Source: Punctularia strigosozonata HHB-11173 SS5
Lineage: Eukaryota > Basidiomycota > Agaricomycetes > Corticiales > Punctulariaceae
NCBI RefSeq assembly: GCF_000264995.1
Contig: NW_006767434.1
Span: 29,807-93,806 of the forward strand
DNA: 64,000 nucleotides
Reading direction: 5' to 3'
How positions within the stretch are numbered: the stretch's first letter is position 1; each line of letters begins with the position of its first letter. The position numbers were made by a program, and so were the translations under genes. The notes under the pieces were generated by a model. The model worked only from the letters and a program-made list of their open reading frames with translations. It had not been told where the DNA came from and did no database searches. This document shows, one piece after another, positions 11,552-23,328 of the stretch.

Positions 11552-13868
11552 TTATTCGGTACCTTCGGGACAGGAGTCGGTTGAAAGGCAGTGGATGGGT
11601 AGGGCGGGGTGCTGGGACCGCTGTGCGAAGGACGGAAAACTCGGGATGGGTTATCATTTCACAACGGAGTTGCATCATGATGGACCATTTAGCTGTACTA
11701 TGGCACTAATGTTTTGTTTGCTCTTGTTCGGTGTACCATATCAGTTGGAACATACGCTTGGCAGGATGATGGACCTAATGATTATTATGCTTACTCACGA
11801 TACTCGCATGCTAGCACGCATACGGTATACTCATTCCGTGTGCATTCGACGAAATGGTCAGATTTGCCTGATCAGCTGCGACGGTCCCCCTAATCCCTTG
11901 GCCTAGCCTAATTCTACCTCAAGTTGCAGAAAGCTTGCGAGCTGCGTGCGCGGGCCGCGAACTTGAGAATGGATGAGAATATGTGGTCTGCTGAGGAGAC
12001 AGTAGTAAGGGTGCTTACGGGTCCCGTGTCAGCACTGTCAGCATTTTCTATAGAGAACCGAAGTTCTTTTGTACTCGACAGAAGCTGGATCCGATGAAAT
12101 CGTACCGCGGCGATAGGCAATGTAGATTCCCGATTCTGAGGAGGAGAGTCGGTTGTGGCGCCGAGTCTCTAGGGACTTGCCGCCGTGGTGTCATTTCGTG
12201 GGACCTTGGAGAAGCTGCTCGGTGATGTCCTAGCGCGATCGGCCATGGTGGGAGCGGAGGCAAAACGCGCCGCCGTCCCGGAGCGGTGCGCAACTATGTA
12301 CTACGCGAATTCTGGAGCCGGACTGTGAAGGCGATGGCGCTCCCCCGCACTTTTGAATAGTACGAGCTTATCAGATATTGTAGCCTCACACATCTTCCCT
12401 CCGAACAGCCTTCCGAGTGGGAACGACGGTGGCCTGTTAAACACTGAGCAGAGCCGTTTGTGGGTAGTTTGACCCACCGTTGACCAAGGCGTTGACTAAT
12501 GAGCATTTGACAAGCAGTGTTTGAAGCTGACGCCAGCACCGTTGCGCCGTCAAAACGCGCAATTGGGAGGCGTCAACAGCCGTCAGAGTTCCGATTGCAC
12601 ATCGCATATTCACCCTGAGTCATGGGTCGTAGCCCGGACGGCACAGTCATGACACACGAACGTTGCGACACAACACGACCAGGAACGGAACGGACGAATA
12701 AGCGACCGGAGGCCGTTCGGGACAGGCCCGGTTTGGTTATCTGCTCTGGCGTTGCGGGAGCAGCTTGTCAGGTGCCTCGGCTTCATATGATATGCTGTCA
12801 TAATAATGAAATTAGTGCATACCATGGCATACGAACGACGCATTAGAGCTGATTTGCAGCTGTTAAATATTAGCGACGAATTCAATTCGCCGCCTTTCAT
12901 TGGTGGAGAAGCAAGTTGACCGAGGTTTCCCCAGAGAAATATTGGCTGCAAATCAGCTCTATTATCGTTTAATATACCTGCTCGCCTCAGTGAGCGCCTC
13001 GTCGATGGTTCTGCCGCCAGGTTCAATCCTGCGCGTCTGTCGTTATGAAATGCCGAGGACGCTTGACGGTCCCGAGAAATACGACTTTCTGGTCTTCGAT
13101 GAAACGACTGGATCGACACCCTGTATCGCGAGCTCGGAACGAAGGGCTCACCGAGGGATAATGAGCCTGCATCAAATAATGCGCAGGCGATCTGCTGGTT
13201 TCATTTGACGCCCTTGAGTCAGACTCGTTACGAACATTCCGAGCTCGAAGGAGCTTGGGAACGGCGCAGGATGGTAAAGAGTAGATCCTGAGATCTAGCT
13301 GGTTGCGGCGCGCGGAGAATCACATCAAGCAGTGACCCAGCGGGATATGAAATGCACAAATTTTCCCAGAGCTGAATGGCGGTGACGAGGTGCTGACTGG
13401 AGGTGTTTGGGGTTCGACTCGGTGGCGCACGTATGTGGATCGATGCTTGGCCAAGGTTTGCGAGAACGCGGGCGACGACTTGGAAGGCCCAATGGGACGG
13501 GCTGTATGCGCATCGAACGCTGCGCCCCGGACACACCCAGCGTCGGAGAAGGCGGGCGTGCGCAGAGCCGACGGGGGCCGTCTGCGACGTCGGGGGCGGA
13601 TTTCCCAGCGTCGGGGGCAGCGGTGAGAACGGAGGGCTGATGCCAGAACGCGGCTTGGCCCCTTTTGCTCCGGGTTTCCCAGCCGCCAACCGTTCCCGCG
13701 GAGGGAGAAGAAGGGCGGAAGCGGGCGCCATGATTAAAGCCAGTACCGTCTCTCTGCGTTCAGGCCTCTCCGCCGCCGCCGACAACGCAGACGCGAACGC
13801 GAACGCGACCCCGCCCTGCAGCGCCCCCCTGACAGCGCCGCCCTGACAGCGCCGCCCAATAGAGGCAA
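11552..13868. other. Long intergenic region with one MITE
   Basis: No gene is supported over about 2.3 kb. The only structured element is the MITE at 12846-12959. The GC-rich stretch 13350-13860 has open frames on both strands, but they look like composition artefacts just upstream of the Zn2Cys6 regulator. That stretch more likely holds the regulator's promoter and 5' UTR. Confidence 0.5.
12846..12959 (-). mobile_element. MITE copy 3 (TA-flanked)
   Basis: This is a 114-bp element with terminal repeats GAGCTGATTTGCAGC and GCTGCAAATCAGCTC, flanked by TA on both sides (12844-12845 and 12960-12961). Its interior matches the copies at 571-686 and 723-836, including TTTCATTGGTGGAGAAGCAAG and GTTGACCGAGGTTTCC. 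It has the best-preserved ends of the three copies, and it is in the same orientation as copy 2. Confidence 0.8.
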
Positions 13869-16800
13869 ATGCCGCCCGACCATGGAAAGCCCGCCACCGC
13901 GTCCGCGCGCCGACGCCACCGGCGCGACGCGGACGACCTCGAGGCCGACTCCGGACCCTCGCGCGAGGTTGAACTCAAGCGAAGCAGGGGCGAGATATCG
14001 TGCGCCGAGTGTCGCAGGTGAGTGCGATGTTTGCGGTCCTTCTCCGTGCATCTGACGAGCGATCATCGCACGGCTTGGCATAGGCTCAAGATCAAGTGCG
14101 ACAAGCAGATTCCTTGCCAATCTTGTCAGGTCCGTTCCTTTCCTCTCTCTACAACCTCGGTAGATTGTCGCTCTGACCGGGAAGCAACTCCATTAGAGGC
14201 GAGGATGCGCGGCGTTATGTCCGAATGGTACGTCGATTTCTCTGAGTATATGCGCCCATCTCATGCCTTTCTACAGGCAGCCTGGCTACTGGAGAAGGAA
14301 CGCGGTACGCTCCGTGGTCCATTCGATTCAACTCGAGTCTGATCAGGCGAATGGGGCAGGTTCGTCCTCGCTGCGACCGAGCATCTCCACACGAAGATTG
14401 GCAAGATGCGCGACCGTATCCGACAGCTCGAAGATGGTACGCTCAGCCGATCCTGTTGATTTGTCGTTTACTTATTATCTCCAGCTCTCGGCAAGGCTCA
14501 GGCAGCGTCGACGAGCGAGCAACATCCGCTTCTTCACGAAGATCTCATCTCCTTTGACAAGGAGGACGACGATATGCAGCTGTTCGACCAGCCGAAACCC
14601 AACGCTATAGGAGACGTCGCGCTCGACCGGCTGGGCATGCTCTCCATCACAGATGATGGGATATCCCACTTCTTCGGTCCAACGGGCGTTATCGAGGTGC
14701 GTCCCCCTCTATCTCCTCCAAGCGCACGCGTCCTGACCCCTTACCTCCGCAGAGCCTATTTGCTGTGCGTATATGCGTGAACCACCCTGGGTACCCGCTC
14801 CTGACAACCTACATAGAACGAATCAGACAGCACGAATAACTCGCCCAGCGTTGCCAGCACGCAGTCCGGCGGCTCAGGTCGGGACTCGCTCTCGCCCGCG
14901 GCCTCTCTTCCAGATCCGCTCGCCCATCTCTCCCGCTGTTTCCCCTTCCGCCCTTCCTCCTCCTCCCTCTCGCCCACCTCCTCCTCTCCCCCCAGCTTCG
15001 ACCTCGTGCGCGCCCACCTGCCCACTTACGCCCGCGCGCACGCCCTCTGCCTCTCCTACATCGACAAAGCGGACTGGCTCTTCGGCATCGTCTCCCGCAC
15101 GCAGCTCATCTCCGAGATGCTGCCCGCGATTTACGCCAAGTCGGCGCCGTACCCGCCGGACGACTACAGCTCCCCGCACGACCTCGCGCTCTTCTACTCG
15201 GCGCTCTCCGTCGGCGCGCTCGTCGAGTGCGACAATCCGAACGGGCCCGCGGACGCGGAGCATTTCCAAGAGCTGAGCAGGGCCGCGCTCAACTGCCAGA
15301 ACGTGCTCGAGAAGCCGACGCTGGCGTGCATCCAGACGTTGCATCTACAGAGCGTATACCTCCAGATGACGGGTCAGGACTCGACCGGGGAGCCGACGAT
15401 GGAGACCGCGTGGAGCGTGCAGTCCTTGGGGTCGCAGTTGGCGTACAGTATCGGTTTACGTGAGTGTTGAGAGTGACCTAATAAGACCTTGAAGCTGACA
15501 TATTGTGCATAGATCGAGATAGCGCCCGGTGGAATTTGCCGGAGAAATGGGTGCAACGACGTCGAGCATGCTTCTGGAATTTGTTCGTCGCGGACATATG
15601 GCATGTGAGTTCGCCGACTGCGTTGCTTCGATAGATCTGACCGATTTTTGTAGTGCCTCTCAACCGGCCGCCCACCCGTGTTCACGCGAGAATATGTCGA
15701 TACTCATTACCCCATGGATCCTGATACCCGCGTCAACAAAGAAGGCATCATGGAGCCAGGATGTCAGTCACCTGCCCTCATGACGATCCAACTGTCGTAC
15801 TCACCCACTTTCGATAGACTCATCTTGGTCATACCGGTTCGCCGCGGAATGCCTCAGCGACGTCGCGCGACGCACGTTGGGAGTCGACGCACCGAGTTAC
15901 GACACCATTCTCGACCTCGATCGCAAGATTCGCGACTTCCCCATCCCGGGAAAGCTCTCTACTCCCAGTACTGACGGGCAGTATCCACAGCAGCACAGGC
16001 CTTCTCCACCGAAGGATGGAAGAAGCATGCCGGAGGACCTTCAGCGCTTCGTGCTGTCACACACGAAGGAAGTCAGTGAGTGTCGATCTGTAAATCGTCT
16101 ACATGAGGAAACAGTGCTGATGACCCTTGTCGCTCAGTTCTGTTGTACATCCACCGATCATTTTTCGCTCAGGCCATCGTAGACGATCCGGAGAACCCGT
16201 TGAAGAGTGCATACGCTCCTAGTTTCCTGAGCGCGTGCAAGTCGTCAGCAACGATACTCAAGATGATCAAGGAGCAGTATTCTATGCAACCGCAGCTCTA
16301 TGCGAGATTCTGGAGCATGGTGTGTATCTATCGTAACCTTCGCCATGATAGCCTATGTTTATCGTTCGTGCAGTGGACGTTTGCATTCACAGCTGCGATC
16401 GTGTTTGGGACGATTGTAATGCACGGACCAAGATCTCCTTTAGCACCAGCGGCAAGCAGCGAGCTCGAACAAGCGTATGACCTTTTCAATCGGGCAAGCA
16501 AGCACAGTCCGCGCGCCGCCAAAGCTCTCGTACGTGGCTTGATGATAGTTCGCTCCGAGATGCTCACTTCCCCCTCTCGTCTTCCCAGCCTATCCTTACG
16601 CGCATACGGGAAAAGGCTCAGGCCGCACTAGCAGCATCGAAGCTTGATCCTAACTCGGGCTCCGCCAAAGGCGCTGCGTGGACGACAACCTCTGGTCTAG
16701 ACGAGATTGACGAAGTCGCGATTTTCGCTGGGAAGACTCGTGTACTGGCGCCACGAAGAATCGGGACCGTACCGTCCGTCTTGCTCGAGGCGACCTCAGT

Positions 16801-17485
16801 ATCTAGCATGCGTGCCTACCCACCCCCACCTCCACACCCTCATGATCCATATTCGCACCACCATCATCATCACGAGCCGTACACAGCCACTCACAGTGAA
16901 AGTGCGTATCAGGGCGAATTCAATGGGGCTCATGCATCGAATATGAGGAGCTCGTTGAGCGAACCACCGCCGACGCCGTCGTCAGTGGTTTCGACGTCGT
17001 CAGACGGATGGATGGGGCCGGATCAGCGTCTCCCTTCGCTGTCATCCGCAGTCGGCCCATCCAGCTACCCGCATCACCCTACGCCTCAGCATCATCATCT
17101 TCACCTTCAACACCCACAACATCAACATCAACCTACCACCCCTAACGGTCGAGAGCAGCAATATTACATCACGCCGCCCTCGTATGACCAGAATCAGCAC
17201 TACGCGCCGCCGTCAACGCGCGTGCCACACTATGACCAGAACGGCTATAGCACTCCTGTACCGCATGAACCACTGGGCGTCGTTGCTCCGGATCCGTATC
17301 ACGCTCTCGACCCGCGCAACCCACAGGCGCAAATTCAGTCGTCGACCCCGGACGTGCCTGCATACCCGAATATACCCCAGAATTATTCGCCGCCCCACGA
17401 ACTGGCCAACCTCGGCCTAGCGTCGCGCGAGTCACGCCTCGACGAGAGGTGGATGGCGTTCATGCATAATTCGGGATACTTCTGA
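13869..17485 (+). CDS. Zn2Cys6 fungal-specific transcription factor
   Basis: This is a nuclear DNA-binding regulator. After a basic N-terminus, the first exon junctions assemble a binuclear zinc cluster with spacing C-x2-C-x6-C-x5-C-x2-C-x8-C, encoded by 14000-14215. A short coiled-coil linker follows (LHTKIGKMRDRIRQLEDAL). The middle part is the fungal-specific regulatory domain (about 15000-16620), with blocks such as HALCLSYIDKADWLFGIVSR, TAWSVQSLGSQLAYSIGLH and CFWNLFVADIWH followed by LSTGRPP. The C-terminus (16790-17485) is His/Pro/Tyr-rich and low-complexity, with a hexahistidine run, typical of an activation region. There are about 12 exons, all joined in frame. The target genes cannot be inferred. 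Confidence 0.9.
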
Positions 17486-18778
17486 GCTCTGGACCGCATA
17501 CACTGATATTCATCGTTGTGCTCGGCTTATATGTCAAACTAATGTAACTAATAGGTATTCGGCGTTTCGTTCTTGGTTGATCCTCCGTAGATGACTGCTC
17601 TTTGTCGATCGCGTTACGCGCACGTCGACGGTAGCTTTGTCACGTCGCGGGGTATGTCTTGCATACTTGGCTAGTTGGTTGTGAGAATCTTGCGTACCTA
17701 GCGGCCGCAATATTGAGTAGCGGCGTTTACACTGCCCATAGGTCAAGCATCAAGCGTATGTTAGCATTCTGAATGCGTGCCAATACATCTTGGACGTGGC
17801 CGATTCTCAGCGGTTGCGCGTCCATGTGTATATGAATTGTGGATCCGCTCGCTCTACGGCCTTGCCGCTCAATGATGGCATCGACTTATCTCACTTTTGT
17901 CCTGGCTTAATGGAGCAGCCTGCGACGACTCGCGATTATCGTAAAAGTGAGATTTGAATCATTACTATGTAGTAGGGCATTCACAGTCAGAAGTGCTGTT
18001 GATAGCCAGGCAACGACGAGAGAAGGAGATTGCAGCACCCATTTATTTCCAGGACCGCTTCTTAACAGACTCTTTCGAAGCCTTCTTGATTACAGGCTTG
18101 CCATCGACCGCTTTCTTTGATGCGCCGAGCTTGTACAGCCTGTCGGGTGCTGCTATCTTCATCCCTGTATGCATGCCTGCGACTGCGTCTGTACCCCACT
18201 GACGGCAGCTTGCTGTGTAAACTGGACGATCCCCAGCGTGTGAGTTCTAGCTGAGAAGGTTCAATGTTAATCATTCCTTAGTAGTCAAAATTCATTTCCA
18301 GGTTATCGTTTTCTCATCAGGAAAAACCTCAGTCAATAACCGTCACTAATTTAGTGACCATCGCGTGCAGGTCGTGCTAAACACACTTATATACTCACTA
18401 CCTGGTAAGGGTCACTAATCGTTGCTAATGTCGGCTGTCGTGGGATACATGATCTTATAGCACCGAGTGTGATTCACGCTATTTATCTAACGTGCATAGT
18501 AATGAGTTGATGATTATGTAGAGTACATCGTCGTGAGTGCAGGAACGCGGTGGTCTTCATGCTTAGCCCACGATCTTTTGGTTTGTAATTAACATTGTGG
18601 AGCAGCATGAGCTTGCATACAAGCCGGATTGGCGACCCGGCCGCCGCGTTGCATGCATTATTTGTGGAAGAGTAAGCCATTCTTCGTGCCGGCCCATCGA
18701 GGGTAGTATCTGGAATGGAGCGACATCAGACAGAATTAGTCCCGTACATCGGAACGGCAGCTCGTGAGCGTAAATGGA
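17486..18778. other. Gene-poor region downstream of the Zn2Cys6 regulator
   Basis: No supported gene was found. Several repeats of TCACTAAT occur around 18345-18420, including the near-palindrome GTCACTAATTTAGTGAC, of unclear meaning. Otherwise nothing was recognised. Confidence 0.4.
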
Positions 18779-18874
18779 GTTCTTCGTGTGATATGACATG
18801 CCGTCGAGAACGGTAGCTACTCGAGATACATCAAACTGGCGGGCATAGTCAGATATGGCATCATATATGTAACC
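18779..18874 (-). repeat. Dispersed module, copy A (gene-fragment-like)
   Basis: This ~96-bp block is repeated in inverted orientation at 19319-19410 with roughly 85-90 percent identity by eye. On the minus strand it sits in a 121-residue open frame (18563-18928) that includes CPKCPVC and RVATVLDGMSYHTKNSIYAH. The peptide resembles no family I know. The module may be the remnant of a duplicated gene. Confidence 0.5.
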
Positions 18875-19318
18875 AATTAGTCGTGTACAGACGGGGCACT
18901 TTGGGGCGAGCACTATGCATAGCATCATTCACCAACGAGAGGTGGAATGTCGAAGCTTTGATTCTGAAGCGCAATCCGACCTAGCGAGATGCATCCAAAT
19001 TGGGATGCACAATCACTGCCACGTGCTCCTGGGAAATGACACGCTGGCAACTCGCCTTTGAGCGCATTCACTCTTTCCCGCTCCATTTTACGCTAGGTCT
19101 CTTCGATTCATGGTGCTATGCTATCAGTAATGCTTGCCGAGATGCTTACAACAAATAGCGGGTCACCTCTACCTCTAGCCAGGGAATGTCATCTTGAATC
19201 ACACCGGCGAAAGTGACTACCACATCTGACGCAAACTCGGTATACAGTAAGCTGCTGCTTCCCTGTCTGCCCACGGTGAATCGGTCTCGGTGCATTGGCA
19301 ACAGATCGAAAGTAAGTG

Positions 19319-19410
19319 GTTTACATACATGATGCCATATCTGACGATGCCCGCCAATTTGATATAGCTCGAGTAGCCACCACTCTCGACGGCACGGCAC
19401 GAAGAATTCC
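19319..19410 (+). repeat. Dispersed module, copy B, with partial copy C at 19470-19510
   Basis: This is an inverted partner of 18779-18874. Read on the plus strand, it encodes YIHDAISDDARQFDIARVAT against YIYDAISDYARQFDVSRVAT in copy A. About 60 bp further on, 19470-19510 repeats the core again (GAGTCACCGTTCTCGACGGC), giving three related modules within 0.8 kb. Copies differ mainly by substitutions, and the frames around them are short. Confidence 0.5.
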
Positions 19411-20369
19411 ACATGGCTCGCAAACTGTTGTTTGTATGCAACTGACTGGCTCGGTCCCACGTCGTTCTACGCGAGTCACCGTTCTCGACGGCAGGGCACA
19501 AAGAACACCGTACTCGTTCATGAAGTCGGGTTTTGATCGACACCGCCGCCGTTAAGGGAGAACGATGAATAGCCTGGAGTGGTTGATGATAACGAATGAC
19601 AGGATATGTGCGTATCCGTCAGCGCATGCTGATAGCCTAGACCTTCCAGGATCGCTAACTATCGCTTGTATTAGATGGTTCGCGCGCGTGAAGACTTGGT
19701 TTTGACTCTATTATCGACACTGGCATCTATCATCACATTGCCCCTGAGTGTTGTCATCCTTGCAATTGCCGATGCCATGAACATTACCACTGATCCTGCG
19801 TTTCAACAGCACATCGCTGTGAGGATTTGTCACGGCGCAAGTGTATCTCATTCGCGCATCATGTAATGACGATAGAAGCCAACGTCGCGCACAACCACAG
19901 TGGGTGATGGCGCCTATGTAAATAATGCTAGAAGTCCTTCGTAGGGGTCTCTCTATCTCTAGCATTGTTAACTGCCGTAGACATCATAATAATGATAATC
20001 CATGGATTTTGGCCTACTCCACTGTGCTCATGTTCTGTGAAGCCGGTATAATGGCGACTAATGCCTGATATAAGAGATGCGCATTATTGTCCAGTTAGTG
20101 ATCTCAAGTGAGGGATAGTGGGTCCTGAGCGCACCGTAAGCCAGACTTCAGTACTTACAACTACAAAGCAAGCATTAATTAGCGAGGGGGGTAAAAAATC
20201 CCACTAACTGCGCTAATTCACTTAGGGACGACAATTACTACTTATAAGCGGCCATTACTGAAGGAGGTTTTTCCTGATGCTGGGGCAAGTCAAGTGATAA
20301 GGGCAAGCACGGTAGCGCCGCCAAGATAGGCCACGTCTCGGTCAGGTTCAGAGGCAATACAGAGAACGA

Positions 20370-20946
20370 TCAATGGGAGGTCACCAAGTTGAGCTTATAC
20401 CTCCCATTCACTTCCTGTTCCATGAACTGATCGACAGTGTAATCGGTCGAGTTCAACAGTTCAGCTCTAGGGAATGGCTTTCCGTTTTGGAGGTCACCGT
20501 GTAGGCGGTGGTGTGCCCCGTGCGTGGATAGGATGTCGTCGTAGGGCACATGGCTCATAAAATAGAGGACCTTCCAATCACGCGCCAAAGCGACATCCTG
20601 GCGTGATTGGCCTTGGAAGAGATCTTCGACGTAGGCTTTCTCCGATGATTTCAGAATATCCCAGACTTCCGTGAGCGGTGCCACAGGTAGATCGAATACT
20701 TTATCGCTTGTAACGGGTCATTCAGCAGGCGTAGACACGTTCAACGAAAGGGTAGACTAACCTACGATCCATATAATCCTTGGCAATCCTGGCTTGGTCG
20801 GACATGTTGCTTGTGACTTGCTGGAAGTTCTGCAAACAGAGGGTGTTACTGGTCTCCCCGCTGCGAATGCTGCCTTTCTTATACGTACGTGGGTGAAATA
20901 GCTCATACATCCATTCCCGCGACTGACCCGCTACCCGCAAAACCAT
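20370..20946 (-). CDS. Uncharacterised protein (two exons)
   Basis: This gene is not recognised. The minus-strand frame starts MVLRVAGQSREWMYELFHP. After an intron (GTTAGT donor, CAAG acceptor, near 20700-20755) it joins in frame to SDKVFDLPVAPLTEVWDIL and runs to a stop at 20370. The product is about 175 residues, acidic and hydrophilic, with no signal peptide or membrane segment. The smooth splice and sustained open frame support a real gene. It lies next to a decayed exon of an NLR-type gene, so it could be a remnant of a larger locus. Confidence 0.4.
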
Positions 20947-21049
20947 AATGTCAAACTTGTGGCAGACACTCTAGTCGCTCCAGCCTCATTGCCGTGAAAC
21001 ACGGATGCAGGTAACAATCTGGTCTGGCGCGTTCAAGCTTATCTGAGGC

Positions 21050-21165
21050 AGCTTCGAGGTGTCGACGGCGGTTTTCAAGGAGCATTTCACAATATTTACC
21101 ACGGGAAATCATTGGCACAGGACCGGACGCGCAACACTCAACAATGATCTCAGTCTCTCTCTACC
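21050..21165 (-). pseudogene. Decayed copy of the first exon of the NLR-type N-terminal gene
   Basis: The minus strand here reads LLSVARPVLCQ, then a stop, then FPVVNIVKCSLKTAVDTSKL. This aligns with LLRIARPAAKTIPVVGTIIE and GSLETAVEVSNLHQ in exon 1 of the intact gene at 21955-22768. The intron start is also conserved (ATAAGCTTGA against GTAAGCTTGA), with the GT donor itself lost. An in-frame stop and the lost donor show it is not functional. No later exons of this copy were found. Confidence 0.6.
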
Positions 21166-21719
21166 CAGACTTATGGGGAAAGTAGCATGTATCATACCAC
21201 ACCTTGAATGTGGGGCTTGCGCTTTGGGGTGTTTAACGTTCAGGATGTGAAGGTCAAACAGAACATGGTATACGACGTTCATGAGATAATAGTCTATTTG
21301 CATAGAATAAGTAGGAAAATCCGTATGGGTTACGAGTTCCACAGGATATTCCCCGGCGCTCCAGGTCGTTTTTCGGCGCTCCTTTAACCTGTTGGCATGC
21401 CGAAGACAAAGGCTTGCAACCTGCGTTGCGGCACATATTTGGCACTGTCTGTTGCGTCACTAGCTGTCCTATACAAGTTATGAGGCATCGTAATTGAGAA
21501 TTATCACCACTCTACTCCCGACACAGCCTACAGGCACATACTAGTAGGATCATTCGTCCATTCCGCCTACCCCAATAACCGCGAAACTGCTTGTTTCCGC
21601 ACCAGCTCGCCCCTAACCCTGGTGTTGGCTTGAAGAGATATTGGTAGATGGGTTTTATTCACGGTGTTTCTTATTAGGCTACGGTGCGTCCGATGGACCT
21701 CATTTGCGTCCGGACAAAT

Positions 21720-21809
21720 CGGGCTCGCTTTCCGAACCGGAGCAAACTAGAGACCCTCCGACCATTTCCGGAGGGACTCTAGTTTGCTCCGGTTCGGAAA
21801 GCGAGCCCG
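21720..21809. repeat. 90-bp near-perfect palindrome (41-bp arms, 8-bp loop)
   Basis: The arm 21720-21760 starts CGGGCTCGCTTTCCGAACC. The arm 21769-21809 is its reverse complement with a single mismatch, and the loop is ACCATTTC. It would form a very stable hairpin or cruciform. There is no clear target duplication outside the arms. It could be a foldback-type MITE or a recombination remnant. Confidence 0.85.
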
Positions 21810-21954
21810 AAGCACCATATCAAAAACCGGAACCTGCAGGATGGATGTGAGCCACACGTAAACACTGAGTGTATCTATCGTACCGTGCATATTAGACATA
21901 CTAGACGTATGTCAACCTGAAACTTCGTTTCAAATCTGTCATCGAACTAGTGCA

Positions 21955-22768
21955 CTATGCATCACTTGATGTACTGGAGCTCGTTCTGGTACTGCCACTC
22001 ACGGGAGTCAAGAGATCCGATAAACTGTCTAGCCTGGCCGAAATTTCCCGGGAATGCTGGTCTTGTACCAATAGAAACCTGTCCACTTTCGCCTCGATGC
22101 GGTGAAGAATTTGACTTTGATCTATCAGAATTTTTATCTGTATCATGTCTCAACTTGGCTTCGTATGGTATGGATATATATATATGCGACCAACCTCGAG
22201 TACTTCGCATGCGTCGTGAAGGACTCTTTCGCAGGTCTTGGCCTCGTCTTGTATCTCCGACAAACGGAGCAAGCGATTAAACTTAGACAGGTTCTCCATC
22301 TTGGCCATAGCATTCTCAATATCATGTAGGTTGCTGAGCGGTTATGAGATACGAAAGAAAGGAAGTCAATTACCACGTACCGGAGATATTGACCCACATG
22401 CTCCAGCGTACTGCTGGGCAGCACGTTGCCGACGGTGGCGCCTTCAAGTTCCTCGTATCTACCGCACGCACGCATACGAATCCCACGGCATTCTTCGGGC
22501 TGCTTAGAAACATCCTGGGTGATGACCGTGGATAAGTAGGGCTATACGACAGCACACTCAAGCTTACCTGATGCAAGTTCGAAACTTCGACAGCCGTTTC
22601 CAGGGAGCCTTCAATGATGGTTCCCACCACTGGAATGGTCTTCGCGGCTGGACGCGCAATCCTCAACAGTCTGTTGTATAGCTGAGAGCGTCGCTTGTGC
22701 CGTTGAGATTTGACACTCGCAGCATGTCCCACCCCGCCCTTTGAGGGCGAGGGTTTCGCTTGGGACAT
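21955..22768 (-). CDS. Stand-alone NLR-type N-terminal helical domain protein (MLKL-NTD-like)
   Basis: This is a four-exon gene of about 225 residues. Exon 1 starts MSQAKPSPSKGGVGHAAS and contains the helix IPVVGTIIEGSLETAVEVSN. Exon 2 contains ECRGIRMRACGRYEELEGA. Exon 3 contains LHDIENAMAKMENLSKFNRL and SEIQDEAKTCERVLHDACEV. Exon 4 is coiled-coil-like (QILHRIEAKVDRFLLVQDQH), ending SSTSSDA. This order matches the four-helix N-terminal domain that heads many mushroom NLR proteins and is also found alone. No NACHT/NB-ARC or repeat domain follows, so it is a naturally short or truncated member. The family's role is inferred to be signalling in non-self recognition or cell death. Confidence 0.65.
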
Positions 22769-23135
22769 GGATCAGGGGCAAAGGGCGAACGGGGGTGTGC
22801 TTGGTTGCTGCAATGCTCGGTAAGTTATATCATTGCAATTTGACTGTGTTTGTGCCCGCCAATGCGCCTTCGAGCCTGGAAGGCCACTGCCATGCTATTT
22901 GTATGCTCTTCTCTCAGAGTGAGTGGTGAAGTTTGAACAGCAATCCGAAGGGTCGATAGCTTGTCCAGCTTCGGCGTATAGCGAGATCGGCTTTGATAAA
23001 GCCCAACGACATCTCATGGGCCATCTTTGAGTGCACGGGACTGACCCAGATCGCAGCTTCGCCATATGTCCGCGCTTCCAAGTTCAGAGTGTTACATAAA
23101 GTATTGAGAACGCTGTTTGAAGATAGGAACAATAA

Positions 23136-23325
23136 GGCGCTGTACGGTACACGGGTGATTTGAGAGAATCACCCGTCTTTGTGATTTGACCTTCCGTGAA
23201 AGGCAATAGATGGCTCTAGAAATTTCCGGTTAAGGCAACGTCGTGAGACATAGTTACCGATAATGGTAACCCTGAGTCGCAAAGACGGGTGATTCTTCTG
23301 AGTCACCCCTGTACCGTACAGCGCC
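23136..23325. mobile_element. 190-bp MITE with TAA duplication, PIF/Harbinger-like
   Basis: Terminal inverted repeats of about 50 bp start GGCGCTGTACGGTACA on the left and end TGTACCGTACAGCGCC on the right. The direct repeat TAA flanks both ends (23133-23135 and 23326-23328), the 3-bp TWA duplication known for PIF/Harbinger elements. Inside each terminal repeat sits a small hairpin (ACGGGTGATT...AATCACCCGT). It has no coding capacity and was presumably mobilised in trans. Confidence 0.8.
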
Positions 23326-23328
23326 TAA

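Noticed and set aside
13228-13846. Long open frames on both strands in GC-rich DNA
   Set aside because: They overlap each other in opposite orientation, lack recognisable motifs and lie where the promoter of the Zn2Cys6 gene is expected.
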